Position numbers and translations under genes: made by a program
DNA from: Anopheles merus
Lineage: Eukaryota; Arthropoda; Insecta; Diptera; Culicidae
Direction: 5' to 3'
Length of the DNA stretch: 64,000 nucleotides
Assembly (NCBI RefSeq): GCF_017562075.2
Contig: NC_054083.1
Span: 44,819,269-44,883,268 of the forward strand
In this document: positions 28,001 to 37,901 of the stretch, piece after piece
Numbering within the stretch: position 1 is the first letter of the stretch
How the letters are laid out: each line of letters starts with the position of its first letter
Notes under the pieces: model-generated
Told to the model about the DNA's origin: nothing
Databases searched by the model: none
Seen by the model: the letters and a program-made list of their open reading frames with translations, nothing else

Positions 28001-28300
28001 TCCCTAAACTAGGACATGGGCGTGAGAGTAGCACGTTGTTACTGCTGGATGCTTGCGTTACTCCTGTGGCATGTGTGAGATTCAGTTCATTCAATAATAT
28101 TGTGAGTCACATCCATCGAAGGACACATTCCGCTGGGAGTCGTATATTTTTGGTTCGCCCTGTCCTTTGCATTCCTGTCCTGAAGCCCTGAAGGTAGGCC
28201 AAGAATTGAGGATGTTCTGGGGGCGTTTTTTTTCTCCTTTTTCTTTGGGAATGATAACGAGCAAGAAGCTTTAAGTCATCATAAATCACACTATTGCTTC
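25100..28300. other. Non-coding interval
   Basis: There are open frames of about 100 codons (for example 25339-25653 plus) with no recognisable domain or good splice sites. T-runs lie at 25903 and 26271, and the C11A5G18 hairpin at 27384. Confidence 0.5.
27384..27417. repeat. C11-A5-G18 palindromic homopolymer hairpin
   Basis: Eleven Cs, five As and eighteen Gs in direct succession. The C and G arms are fully complementary around an A5 loop. Confidence 0.97.
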
Positions 28301-29040
28301 TGGGCAGTTGGGATAATGCATCATTGGGTGTATTGTTATAAATTGAATATAAATTGTAGTAATTTTACTCTAGTATATAACCTACATATAAACTACACTA
28401 ACACTATATCTTTTCGCTTCTTTTGAGGTTCATACATGACCTTGGTTTCAGACAGATCTTAACGTTTGTTGGATTGCTGTATGAGTGTATATGAGTGCTA
28501 ACAGATGCCTCGACCTTTCTTACAGTACAGTCATCAAGTGCATGAGTAGAAGACGTACACCGACGTGGGTTCAAATCTCAAGAACCTAGGCTGTCACAAA
28601 AATATGGAATAAACTCGCTGTAATTAACTATTTCACTTGATATGATGAGGAAAGTAATTGAAGATCATTGAAAATAACACAAAACAAATATCTAAAAAAT
28701 TATTGTAAAACTGTATATCTTTAGCTCTGTTCAAACATGTCATTAGTTGTCTTAGCTTTGGTCCCAAGAATCAGAACATAAATGCACAATGCAAATCATG
28801 TGAGCGCAATGAGAAAAAGAGAATGAACCAAAATATACTTAGTGGTTCATTGTAAACAATATGTTAACGACTGAATGGTTAGTCAGATGTGAATCAATAC
28901 CTGATTTGCCTAACAGAAGTCATTCATCACATAATTACACCACCGAGTAGCTTTCTACTTTCTTCTCTTAAACTTTAATTTACCACAATGAATACAAGCT
29001 TCAAAATCTGCATCTCTGCCACCCTCTCTCTGTCTTTCTC
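28301..29040. other. AT-rich island with SINE-like box B
   Basis: AT-rich DNA with stops in all frames. The only recognisable item is the pol III box B near 28570. Confidence 0.55.
28515..28620 (+). mobile_element. Possible SINE head remnant with box B
   Basis: GACGTGGGTTCAAATCTCA, about 28564-28583, is a strong RNA polymerase III box B. It is preceded by a CATGAGTAG stretch that could be the worn remainder of a tRNA-like head. The downstream body does not align well with the SINE at 47.3 kb and no A-rich tail is visible. It lies inside the AT-rich island of 28.3-29.0 kb. Confidence 0.33.
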
Positions 29041-29125
29041 TCTTTTTCACACAGCCACACACAGTATTTCTCCACTTGCTAGCCAGTCGATTCGTTAATC
29101 CTCATCGAACGCCATCGAAAATCAC

Positions 29126-29854
29126 TTGTGCCGGCCACTAGCGCATTTGCTCTTGGCACTTGGCGAAACAAACCACGCGTACATACGTCGAGGTTCTCGT
29201 CGTCAAGTTTGCTTTCCGTTTTCCCCTGAAGCATTGTTTGGAGCATCACCCGGCACCCCCCACACTTCCCAGCTCCCGCTTCCACTGGAAAGCTTTTCCG
29301 CCCCTGGTCGGATGCGAGGTGCCCTAATGATGTACTTTCCGTTTCAATCTCGCACGTACACGTCGTCGTTAATGAACTGCTTTGGTACGTTTTTCGATCA
29401 TCATCATCATCATCAGCAGCATCGTCTTCATCCTCCTCCACGTCGTCGTCGTCGTCGCCGTGGTTCACCCTTCGAGCTGACGCGATGCGAACGATCGATC
29501 GATCACGCTCCGCAGAAGAACAACGTAAGAACCGGACCGGTGGCCGGTCACTTCGTTGGTTCCCGTTGGTGCCTCGTCAGCGGCCCTGGCTTGACGCATG
29601 AGGAGATCTCGTCCAAGAACAGAAGGAGAGTGAAAAAAAAACAGCAAGACAAAACAAACAAATATATGGTGGCAGGAAAAATCCATCAATTGCCAAGCAC
29701 ACACACACACGTGACCAGTCTTCGGTGGTGGCTCAAATCCGATCCGGAGCTACGTACGCGGCGCTACAACACGCCGGTAACGGTGAATGAAGTTCTGCTG
29801 AATTTTAAACAACCCTTTGCTCAAGTGAACGCAACTGTAAGGAAGCAACCGTAG
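29126..29854 (+). CDS. Longest non-repeat open frame (242 codons), doubtful coding
   Basis: The frame runs from ATG to TAG and includes a His run (DHHHHHQQH), a run of eight Args (PPRRRRRRRR area) and several basic stretches. The His and Arg runs come from CAT/CAG and CGT/CGC simple repeats at about 29396-29460. The opposite strand is open too over the first 390 bases (an acidic DDD/EEE frame). It lies at the start of a GC-richer stretch after an AT island and could be a transcribed leader or first exon instead of a protein. I recognise no family. Confidence 0.17.
   Translation: MCRPLAHLLLALGETNHAYIRRGSRRQVCFPFSPEALFGASPGTPHTSQLPLPLESFSAPGRMRGALMMYFPFQSRTYTSSLMNCFGTFFDHHHHHQQHRLHPPPRRRRRRRGSPFELTRCERSIDHAPQKNNVRTGPVAGHFVGSRWCLVSGPGLTHEEISSKNRRRVKKKQQDKTNKYMVAGKIHQLPSTHTHVTSLRWWLKSDPELRTRRYNTPVTVNEVLLNFKQPFAQVNATVRKQP
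29396..29460. repeat. (ATC)n, (CAG) and (CGT)n trinucleotide cluster
   Basis: Consecutive short runs of ATC, CAGCAGCAT and CGTCGTCGTCGTCG. They give the His and Arg runs of the plus-strand frame at 29126 and the Asp/Glu runs of the opposite strand. Confidence 0.9.
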
Positions 29855-30839
29855 AAGCTGCTCAAAGCTAAGAAGAAGTAGAAGAAAAAGACAAAAAGTA
29901 CAACAACAAAACACACAACCACACTGTACCAGTCAGAAAAATGCAGCAGAACTAGAGAAATGTGCACGCGGGGTCGAAAACAATACACCACTCAACGCAA
30001 CGGGTAAGAACGAGAATGGAAAACCCCCGATAAGAAACTTGCATTGCATTTATCGCAAGAATTAAGCAAAGCTGTACGGCAAAGCAAACATACTGAAAAG
30101 AAGAAACACCCAAACACACAGGATACGATGCAAAAACACGCGCCCTCCCAGGACAAGCGTGTTGTTGGGTTGGGAAGCTGCCGATGCATTGAAATGCATC
30201 GAGAGAAAACAATAAATAACCATGATGTGGTTACGAGACTCGGGGCTCTGCTTCCCAAAAATGCACACTGCTTAAAAATGACACACGCCCCTCGGTCGAG
30301 CCCTTGCCATGTGCCATTTACGACTCTCGTCAATCGCGCGCGATCGCTGACCGATCGCTCCCCGCACGATAGCCGCCGCGTCCCAGCGGAAATGCATGGG
30401 AAATGTACGCAGCAACGCGACGCGCACAGCCCGGCCAGCGTTGTCGTTGCTGAAATTCCTCGAGCATGTTACAAATGTGGCAGGAATTCTGCAACAGTTT
30501 CGCAGACAGTAATGTTCATTAAAATATAAGATTCTTTTTGCAGACTCTTTTCCGCTTTTTTGTTGCTGTTTGTTGCTTTGCCTGCTTGCAAAGCCCCAAG
30601 ACGGGCGAAGGCGACGGGCTTATTTTTCTGCTTCCTCCTTTTCCGTTCCTGCTGCTCCGAGTGTGGTGGTTGCACACGCGTAACCGCAACGAGGATTGAT
30701 TCGCGTATTCGCGCTTGTCATTAAAATGTTTTCCTTCCCTGCACCCTGCCCGTCCTTTTGGTGTGTATGTGGACTTACCTTTTTTATGCGTGTGTGTGTG
30801 TTTTTTTTCCTCCTCCTCCTGTTACTTGCTTACGTACAG

Positions 30840-31083
30840 CAGAATCAATCAAGTAAAACATTCGCAGAACTACTTTTGGCCCACTTCCTGTTGCTGTGCT
30901 GTTGGACACGAGGAGTAATTGCCTGTTGGAAAGTGGAGCGGAGAAGGCCTTTGCCCATGTTCGCCCATAGCTTCCTGCGATTGTCGCTCAACTGTCAAAC
31001 AGCGTGTGACAATCAATCTGACAGGAGAACGCTTGGCCGCAGCAACAGTGTGGAACGGGAGCGTTCCAGTGCCCAGACGAAAG
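30840..31083 (+). CDS. Candidate coding exon (81 codons plus one base)
   Basis: A strong pyrimidine tract (eight Ts, then CCTCCTCCTCCTG) leads to TACGTACAG, with AG at 30838-30839. From 30840 the frame is open for 244 bases to ACGAAAG|GTAAAT at 31083. The peptide begins QNQSSKTFAELLLAHF. Its last part, RRTLGRSNSVERERSSAQTK, is an Arg/Ser-rich stretch resembling a phosphorylation-prone linker. The middle (FLLLCCWTRGVIACW) looks less natural. A smaller exon using the weak acceptor at 31023-31024 would keep only the Arg/Ser-rich part. I recognise no protein family. Confidence 0.28.
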
Positions 31084-32114
31084 GTAAATTATGCGTGGTA
31101 AATTAAGATCTAACTTTACCCTCGAGAGGGTAATTTTTAATACATTTTGGACAATGTCTTTTTGTTTCAATTATATGGGGTTTTTGTGTATAATTGTTTA
31201 AATTCCTGAAAATCCCAATTCCTTCCACACTCACCAAGCGTCAACCTACACATCTGTTCTCTTCAACTAACTAAAAGTGGTAGCAAAAGGAAGAAACAAC
31301 AACAGGAGAGTGATGGTCGCACGGTGCACCGGGCAATCGTCATTCCTCGAAATCTGGTAGTTCACTGTAATTCCAGTAATAACAGTTTGTTTTAATACCC
31401 ATTTAATGCCATCCCACGATCTCGCACGAGCACCGTCGTTGGAGGTGGCCGTCCTTGGCCGCCCGACACAGCGTAACCCTCCCTTTTGCACCCTTGCCAG
31501 TTCACAGCACAGATTTATCAATTCAATTTAATAAATTAATTTCCCTGCTTTATCATTTTCCTTCGATCCCGGTGCCCGTGAGGAATGTCTTCACCGTGCT
31601 TCCTCGCCAGCCGCACCGACCCGAGACACCGAGGACACATTTTGTTTTTAATTCAACTTTAATTTTGCATATTCCGCTTTGCACGGCCCGTTCGCTTCCG
31701 CTCGGTGGGTTTTTGGTGTGGCTTGTGGAGCGACCACCCTAGACGAAACCGACGAGACGAACCGAGATGAACGGGTCCGCACGGTCCACACCAATTTATT
31801 CCCATACCCCAGTTTGCGTCATCTCGTGTCATGCATCTTTCCTGCACGGGATGATGATGATGAGCGCCCTGTAACGAGATCGATCGGCATCGCGGGTCGC
31901 GACGTTTCTGCCCCGACGGGCCTTCGCCGCTCCCCAAACGGAAAGACAAATCCTTTTGCCAGGGGATTGCAAGTGAGGGCACCAACCACCGGGATAGGCA
32001 GTATTTGAAACGGGCAGAATGCAAAAGAAAAGTCAGACACGTCAAACTCCGTCACGCCAAACTGGGCAAGGAGAGTTGTGAGCTCATTTAAATATTTCCA
32101 TCAGCTCCATACAG

Positions 32115-32318
32115 CTGCCCGTGCCCGTGGGTCTGGCGCAGGTTTACGCGGCCAGACAGCACCCCGTACCTTCGGAAAACAGCAAAAGTGCAACAGCAGC
32201 ATATGCCCACAACCCGATGGCCTACACGATGTCACCCAACACGGTCACAGTCAAGTCACAAGTCACTGTGAGCTGCCACCAGCAGCCGTCCAACACTGTG
32301 GTCTGTGGGGCTGGGAAG
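32115..32318 (+). CDS. Candidate internal coding exon (68 codons, phase 0-0), function unknown
   Basis: The segment after CATACAG (AG at 32113-32114) and before AAG|GTATCG is exactly 204 bases, fully open, with both ends in phase 0. The predicted peptide starts LPVPVGLAQVYAARQHPVP, has AYAHNPMAYTMSPNTVTVK in the middle and ends NTVVCGAGK. Codon choice looks insect-like and coding, with many CTG, GTG, GCC, CAG and TAC codons. An alternative acceptor at CATCAG (exon from 32105) is possible. The acceptor tract is weak. The composition is that of a low-complexity linker in a regulatory or RNA-binding protein, but I recognise no domain and make no family claim. A chance open frame is still possible. 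Confidence 0.42.
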
Positions 32319-32904
32319 GTATCGGGTGTTTACATCTTTTATTTCCCTTAAATACCCGTGTTCGTGCAGCCTCAGTCTTGCGGGTTCATCTTGTTCGCAT
32401 CCATAGGCGCAAGTGATGTAATTTCGCGTTCGCGGTTTGGAACCGTGATTTGGAACCCCTTTTCCCCGAGTGTGATGAGGAATTAACTGATTAAGCTGGA
32501 TGATAATGTATGAGGGAGATGAGCGGCGGGAAGGGGAGGGATGAAGACGGAGACGAGCGGGTTCATGGCCATTTGGAAGGCCGTGTCGGATTGGGCAGAT
32601 TCAGGGAAACTGATTCGGAGGACGTCATGGTTTTAAGGAGACTTTCTTAAGGCACTCTAGAGTCTATACTTGGTGCATGTGTTGAATTACGGTGGCGTGA
32701 TGCATTCATAGATGTTTCATGAGCTTATCTTTTGTCATATGAGTAGATTCTCCTCTTACTTTGGCCTTGGATCTCATGTTTTAGGGGTTTGTAAGACACT
32801 GAAGATCAACAATTTGCCTCAGTTCCACTTTGACAAATAGAGCTAACATGAAACTATGAACTTTGACACTCGAAACTAATCATGGGACTTCTTCGTTGAG
32901 CTTT

Positions 32905-33475
32905 TATGCTTTCATACTTGTAGCGTCAAAATACTTGGACCTACTACGACTTTTCTGTCCTTGATGACGACCTAAAAGGCATTTCGTGAGTTTGATGCGC
33001 TTCCAGACAATGAGATCACCATACAGCTCGTATGGATTGCTAGTTGTAGCAGTTTACTACATTGTTGTTCCACGTGGCTGAGAAGGTTTCATCTGATTTC
33101 GACCGTATCCATGTTTCAGAAGCTTAGAATGTGCGATCGATTCCCAGTTACAGGTGCTTTGAGGTGGACTACTTCTTTAGGCTATAGAGTGACTGATTTG
33201 CAGCCTTTGATCCGAGTTAGGAGAGTTCTTGGAAGACTTCAAAAGTGCGTTCACCTATCCGTCATATGTTAGTAAGACCGTTGGTGGTGCTATCATCATC
33301 GTTTATCTGCCGATGCCGAGGTTCTACCTGATCTTTTGGCAGGCTTCAGTTACATAACAGATCCACAAAACTTATAAATAAAAGTGGCAATAGTCTCTAT
33401 ACTCCTGGCACGGATAACCCTCGTTAGCGCCAAGTTGAATAGGAGATAGGCAAATCAATCCCCCTGACGTCGATC
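32905..33475 (-). mobile_element. Second, older non-LTR reverse-transcriptase relic
   Basis: A more decayed copy lies in the same orientation, just downstream of the first relic. On the minus strand I can follow RQGG (for RQGD, about 33460-33472), LLFNLALTRVIRA with IETIATFIYK (33370-33446), GERTFEVFQEL with LGS (33208-33255), SETWIRSKSDE (33089-33120), ELYGD (33015-33029) and KYFDATSM (32912-32935). These are the successive landmarks of the same RT family as the neighbouring copy, but they sit in shifting frames with several stops. The YADD region is not recognisable. Wording differs between the copies (LLFNLALTRVIRA here, LLFNIALKGVIRG there), so this is a separate insertion or subfamily and not a recent duplication. 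The boundaries are approximate because the flanks fade into unrecognisable AT-rich DNA. Confidence 0.72.
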
Positions 33476-33596
33476 TTTGGTGGTAGCAAGAGACCATGAG
33501 GGTTTTGGATTTACCTTCACTTGCCAGATAATGTTAGCCATAGTCGTTCTGGCCTTATCAGTTAGCACGGGATTCTCCTTCTTTTTAAATGCTATA

Positions 33597-33623
<27 letters not shown>
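33597..33623. repeat. (TC)13 / (GA)13 microsatellite, probable 3' tail of the RT element
   Basis: An uninterrupted dinucleotide run directly follows, on the minus strand, the short 3' UTR of the retrotransposon copy at 33635-34583. Its position fits a tandem-repeat tail laid down at the 3' end of a non-LTR insertion. A coincidental pre-existing microsatellite cannot be excluded. Confidence 0.9.
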
Positions 33624-33627
<4 letters not shown>

Positions 33628-33634
33628 GGCCTGC

Positions 33635-34583
33635 TCATGATAGAGCACGTCGATGTGACATGGCCCGGTCAACAGTAATTCTCCAGGATGCTCGGCCCCT
33701 GGCTGTAGCCTCCCATCCATGCAGACAGACACCCGATCTCCGTCAGGTCTCGCTTCACCTGGTCCAGCCATCGAGTTCGCTGTGCTCCCCTGCGCTTTAC
33801 GCCAAACTGGGGACCCTTGTCAAACACCTTCTTGGTGGGGCATGAGTCCGGCATACTCATGACATGCCCCAGCCATCGTATCCTGCCAGCTTTCGCCACC
33901 GTCAGGATGCTCGGTTCGCCGTACAGCTCAGCAAGCTCGTGGTTCATCCTTCTCCTCCACGCTCCATGCTCGAACACACCGCCAAAGATGGCCTGGAGGA
34001 TGCGCTGCTCAAACACGCCCAGAGCGTTTGGATCCTCCGCTCGGATGGTCAAGGATTCGTGGCCGTAGAGGAATGCACCGGGCGAATCAATGTGCGATAT
34101 ATCTCACATTTCGTGCGGGCTCGAAGTCTTCTGGATCTCAGCAGTCGGTGAAGCCCATAATATGCACGATTCCCCTGCACAATGCGTCTCCGGATTTCGC
34201 TGCTGATGTCGTTGTCCGAAGTAACGACCGTCCAGAGATAGCAAAACTCCTTTACCATCAGGAGATTGTTGCCGTAAACTAATACACTGCTTCTCAGATG
34301 GTCTGAGTCTCCGGGCAAGCAGGTACTTCGTCTTTAATTCTCAATCCAATTCTTTGCTGCTTCGCGTTTGAGTCGGTTGTACGCCTCACACACCTTCGCT
34401 GTTGTCCTGCCGATGATGTGGATGTCATCCGCGAAGCCAAGAAATTGGAGAGACCGGTAGAGGATCGTGCCACGGATGTCGTTTTCCAGCCCCGCGCCTC
34501 GAATGACACCTTTCAGGGCGATGTTGAAGAGCAGACAGGAGAGTCCGTCACCTTGCCTCAGACCTCTGTGAGATTCGAATGCT
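33635..34583 (-). mobile_element. 5'-truncated, frameshifted non-LTR retrotransposon (reverse transcriptase C-terminal part)
   Basis: Read on the minus strand, the segment encodes the second half of a non-LTR reverse transcriptase and its C-terminal tail. Visible in order are AFESHRGLRQGDGL with CLLFNIAL (the conserved block before the active site), FLGFADD (the catalytic F/YADD box, plus-strand 34434-34445), SDNDISSEIRRRI with NRAYYGLHRLL, a tail with RIRWLGHVMSM, and the C-terminus ASWRITVDRAMSHRRALS followed by TGA at 33635-33637. The copy is dead: an in-frame TAA lies at 34334-34336, and frame changes follow it, near the LYGHES block (about 34065) and again near 33715. The N-terminal endonuclease and palm start are missing, as expected for 5' truncation. 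The 3' UTR is only about 15 bases before a (GA)n tail. The short 3' UTR and tandem-repeat tail resemble RTE-type elements, but I cannot fix the clade from memory. Confidence 0.93.
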
Positions 34584-34645
34584 GTATTAAATGCAGTATG
34601 AAAGTACTAAATCACATATTTTACTCAAGGCTCTATTACAAGGTA

Positions 34646-34867
34646 CTGTGGTTCTTCTGTGGTGATCCTCATACCGTTCACTAGCATTACGACAGCATCC
34701 TTCAAATATAGATTTGATTTGTCTGTGGTTCTTCTGTGGTGATCCTCATACCGTTCACTAGCAATACGACAGCATCCTTCAAATATTGATTTGATTTGTC
34801 TGTGGTTCTTCTGTGGTGATCCTCATACCGTTCACTAGCAATACGACAGCATCCTTCAAATATTGAA
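34646..34867. repeat. 77-bp minisatellite, about 2.9 tandem copies
   Basis: Copies start at 34646, 34723 and 34800, giving an exact 77-base period. Each opens with CTGTGGTTCTTCTGTGGTG and runs through CATACCGTTCACTAGC to CATCCTTCAAATAT. Copies differ at only a few positions, for example GCATTACG in copy 1 and GCAATACG in copies 2 and 3. The third copy diverges after about 34867. The period is not a multiple of three, so the minus-strand open frame across it is not a repeated protein. It abuts the 5'-truncated end of the retrotransposon relic. Confidence 0.95.
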
Positions 34868-37791
34868 TTCACTGTGTAACCCTCGCAGTAAATCACTTTC
34901 ACCTTCCCAATAGCAGCTCAATTCTGAGTGATTTAGCTTCATTTCAAAACACTTCGCACGGTACTTGACTCTCTACATAACTATCGTAAACCAGCTACCA
35001 AGCCATCAAACTAAACCACCTGCAAAAAGCCTCGCAGTACATTTCAAACAGTTTTTTTGTATCATTTTCCGTACCAGACCCCTTTGCTTGAATGAATGTG
35101 TGTGTTTTCGGGTGAAAATAAAACATCTGACACACGTACTAAGAAGTCCCGATTCCTGGATTCATTTTACTGACGCCAAAAGGCCCCGTACGGCGGGATC
35201 GATTGCAAGGCCCCACTGAAACCGGCAAAAATCGATGCACCATAAATCCGACGATCATTTTCACCCACAGTTTTACTGGTTTTCGTGCTTCTGAAGAGGC
35301 TTGCCAAAAGAAAAGAAAAGCTGAGAAGAAGCTGAGATCTCTTTTTAGTCATTTCCGTGCAGCCCCTTCTGGCACCCTTCGTTTTTTCTGCGATTTTTGG
35401 GCAGTTTTTGCTCGCTACATTTGCCCACCGAAGAAGAGTTGCTCACTTTTATCGCAATCATAACATCAGATTTGTTTAGAGTTTATTTATGGCACTCAAA
35501 TGTGACGTAAATTTATTTGATGCCCGAACACATAAACACATGCATGCGGCCCGACGCCGCACTGTTTGTCCCGCTGGAACGGGGGGGGGGAGGGGCGCGC
35601 GGGAGGTGCACAGCGAGAGCGGGCGAGCAAGTTACACGATAAGGGTGGCGTATTCGACACGCGACCTCCGAAAGGATGCAAGGAGACGCAAAAAAGGGCG
35701 GAAGCTTGACGGAAGGAAGCATAAAACAAACCTTCCGCATCACGAGCACGACCCATCGATGGGTTGTGCCGAAATGAACCACCTCTTCTCTGCTCCGCTG
35801 TGTCCGCTCGCTCTTCCTCCTCAGCGCTCTTCCCCCACCCAAATGGGAATGAGTTCCTAAACATCCGGGAGAGCGCACGCACACACACACACCGCTGGTG
35901 TGAGGTTGATGACGACGGTGGTCGATGTTTGCGTTCATCATGGTTGATAGCGTCCCCCCGCCGTTTGCTGTTGCTGCTGCGCGCGTTGGTTGCGAGATTG
36001 GCTCGCAACGGTTTCGTTCCGGTCGTGTCGTGCCGGATCGTCGTTCGTCCCGTGCCCGTAACGCTAGGGGGATGATTTCTTGAGTGATACAAATTTAACC
36101 TAACCTATCAAACACCGTTAAACAGGGATGCAGCCGTTTCGTTTCGGCTACTGCTACTGCTGCTACTGTTGGTGTAAGGACTGAGCTGGGTGAAGGATGA
36201 ATGGACAAAATGCATAGGATACAAAACAAAAGCCTAAAATAATGACAAGAAAACTGAAATTAGCGATTTTTGATACAATTTCTAATTTCTAATTTGCTTG
36301 CAATTTTCACTTGTTTTTATCAATTCAGATACCATTCGTTTATGTATTTTGTTCAATTAATGTTTTTATGTTTTTTTTTTCATATTTCTTTTACCATTTT
36401 TTGTATTTAATACAATTCAATTTCGATTTAAATTGTCTTCTTATTTACTGCATTTATCTTTCCAGCTTCTTATTTCCATTAAGTTAGCTTACTACTGAAG
36501 TTAATGAAAATAATACTAAATTTAGATAATTTTGACAACTGTTTCACCAAATTTTCCTTCGCTTTTCTATTTTGTTCACATCTCTCTAAGGAGTTTATGG
36601 CATTTTATTATATTTCTTGCATTATTATATTAGCCAATCGCATTATTATATTATCGTGCTTCACTATCAAACCTTTTCTTGTTATTTCAAAACACTTCTT
36701 TTTCGATCGCAATTGTCTTTCTGATAGACATTGTTTCACTTACTCCGCCCTCCCCTCCAAACTCGCTCGTTATTTGTTTTAATCGGTTTGTGATTTCGAA
36801 GCAAAGAGTATTCCTTATCCCCATTCCCGTCACTCTCACTATGTGCACAAAGCACTGGCCGGAGCGCATACAAGTGAAGGATTTTATTATATTTACCGAG
36901 CACGCCTTTCGAAACCCGAGCCGCGCAAAGGAACGAGAAATAATCCCCCAAATACTACAGTCTACGTGCCAGCCACCATTTTCTTGAACGCCGGAAAGCC
37001 GGAAACTCATCGAAACGGGTGTGTGTGTGTGTGTTGGATGGGTGTGAAAGTTTGTTTGATTTCATTGGAACGAATTTCATTTAACCGTTCCATTCCCCTC
37101 CGTTCGTTCGTTTAGGCCAAAAGGAGGCGATTTCTTGAACAGTGAGAAAAGATGTTGGGTTCAAGTCTAACCTGGAACAATGTGAAAGATTACCATCGAT
37201 GGAGTGATGACAAGCAGCAATGCTGTCAATGTAGAAAAGGAAATTGAAACACTTTCAACCCCTCCCCCCACCCCTTGGTCCCCCCCCCCTGGAGCACAAA
37301 TAAGAAATCGTGCTCACTTTGAAGCTCATCGTACGTTTGATGCACCATTTACCAGCTGACTAAGCTGACTAAATGACGAAAATTTACATCCTAAAAGCGT
37401 GACAAGTGTCCTCGAGCAGCACACACTCGTGCCTGGCAGAGCTTCGCACGACCCCAGACGATGTCACGACAGTCACTTAAAAAGTGGGAAATAAAAACTC
37501 TCCATTTCGTACTTATGTTATACGTTTATTAGGTCGTAATATATGATTCTCACAACTTCGGGGTTCTCGCTATAAAATATATATATATATATGTGTGGCT
37601 CCTCTCCTCCTGTTTTTTTTACCAAGACCAGCCAAGAGTCAAGTTGGCAGTTGGGCAAAAAAGGGAAGCCAAAAATCAAGCTCCCGCTCTCGACATTGAG
37701 TAGATTGCACTGGAAATCGTCACATCGGAATAGGGCAACCGTTTACGGGCGCGCGTACCATAAATAATAAAACAAGAGTTCCATTTCTTAC

Positions 37792-37901
37792 CTCCGGGTC
37801 TGGTTCGGGCGCCTTTTGGGTGCTTTTTTCAGTACACGAGCTTTATTTAACTTGTGCGACCTGAGGCAGGGTTGCACAGTTTTGTGTCGATTGTGTGCCA
37901 T
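37792..37901 (-). CDS. Candidate minus-strand first coding exon (basic 36-residue N-terminus)
   Basis: On the minus strand, ATG (plus-strand 37899-37901) opens a frame of 36 codons plus two bases that ends at CCCGGAG|GTAAGA, a strong donor. The peptide starts MAHNRHKTVQPCLRSHK and is very basic (KKAPKRRPNQTR). The donor is convincing as a signal. The start codon context and downstream exons are not. It may be a chance frame next to a chance donor. Confidence 0.18.

Noticed and set aside
29079..29468. Acidic minus-strand frame with Asp/Glu runs
   Set aside because: The runs mirror trinucleotide simple repeats, the opposite strand is open as well, and there is no recognisable domain.
34702..34902. 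Minus-strand frame across the 77-bp repeat
   Set aside because: The period is not a multiple of three, so successive units are in different frames. It is minisatellite sequence.
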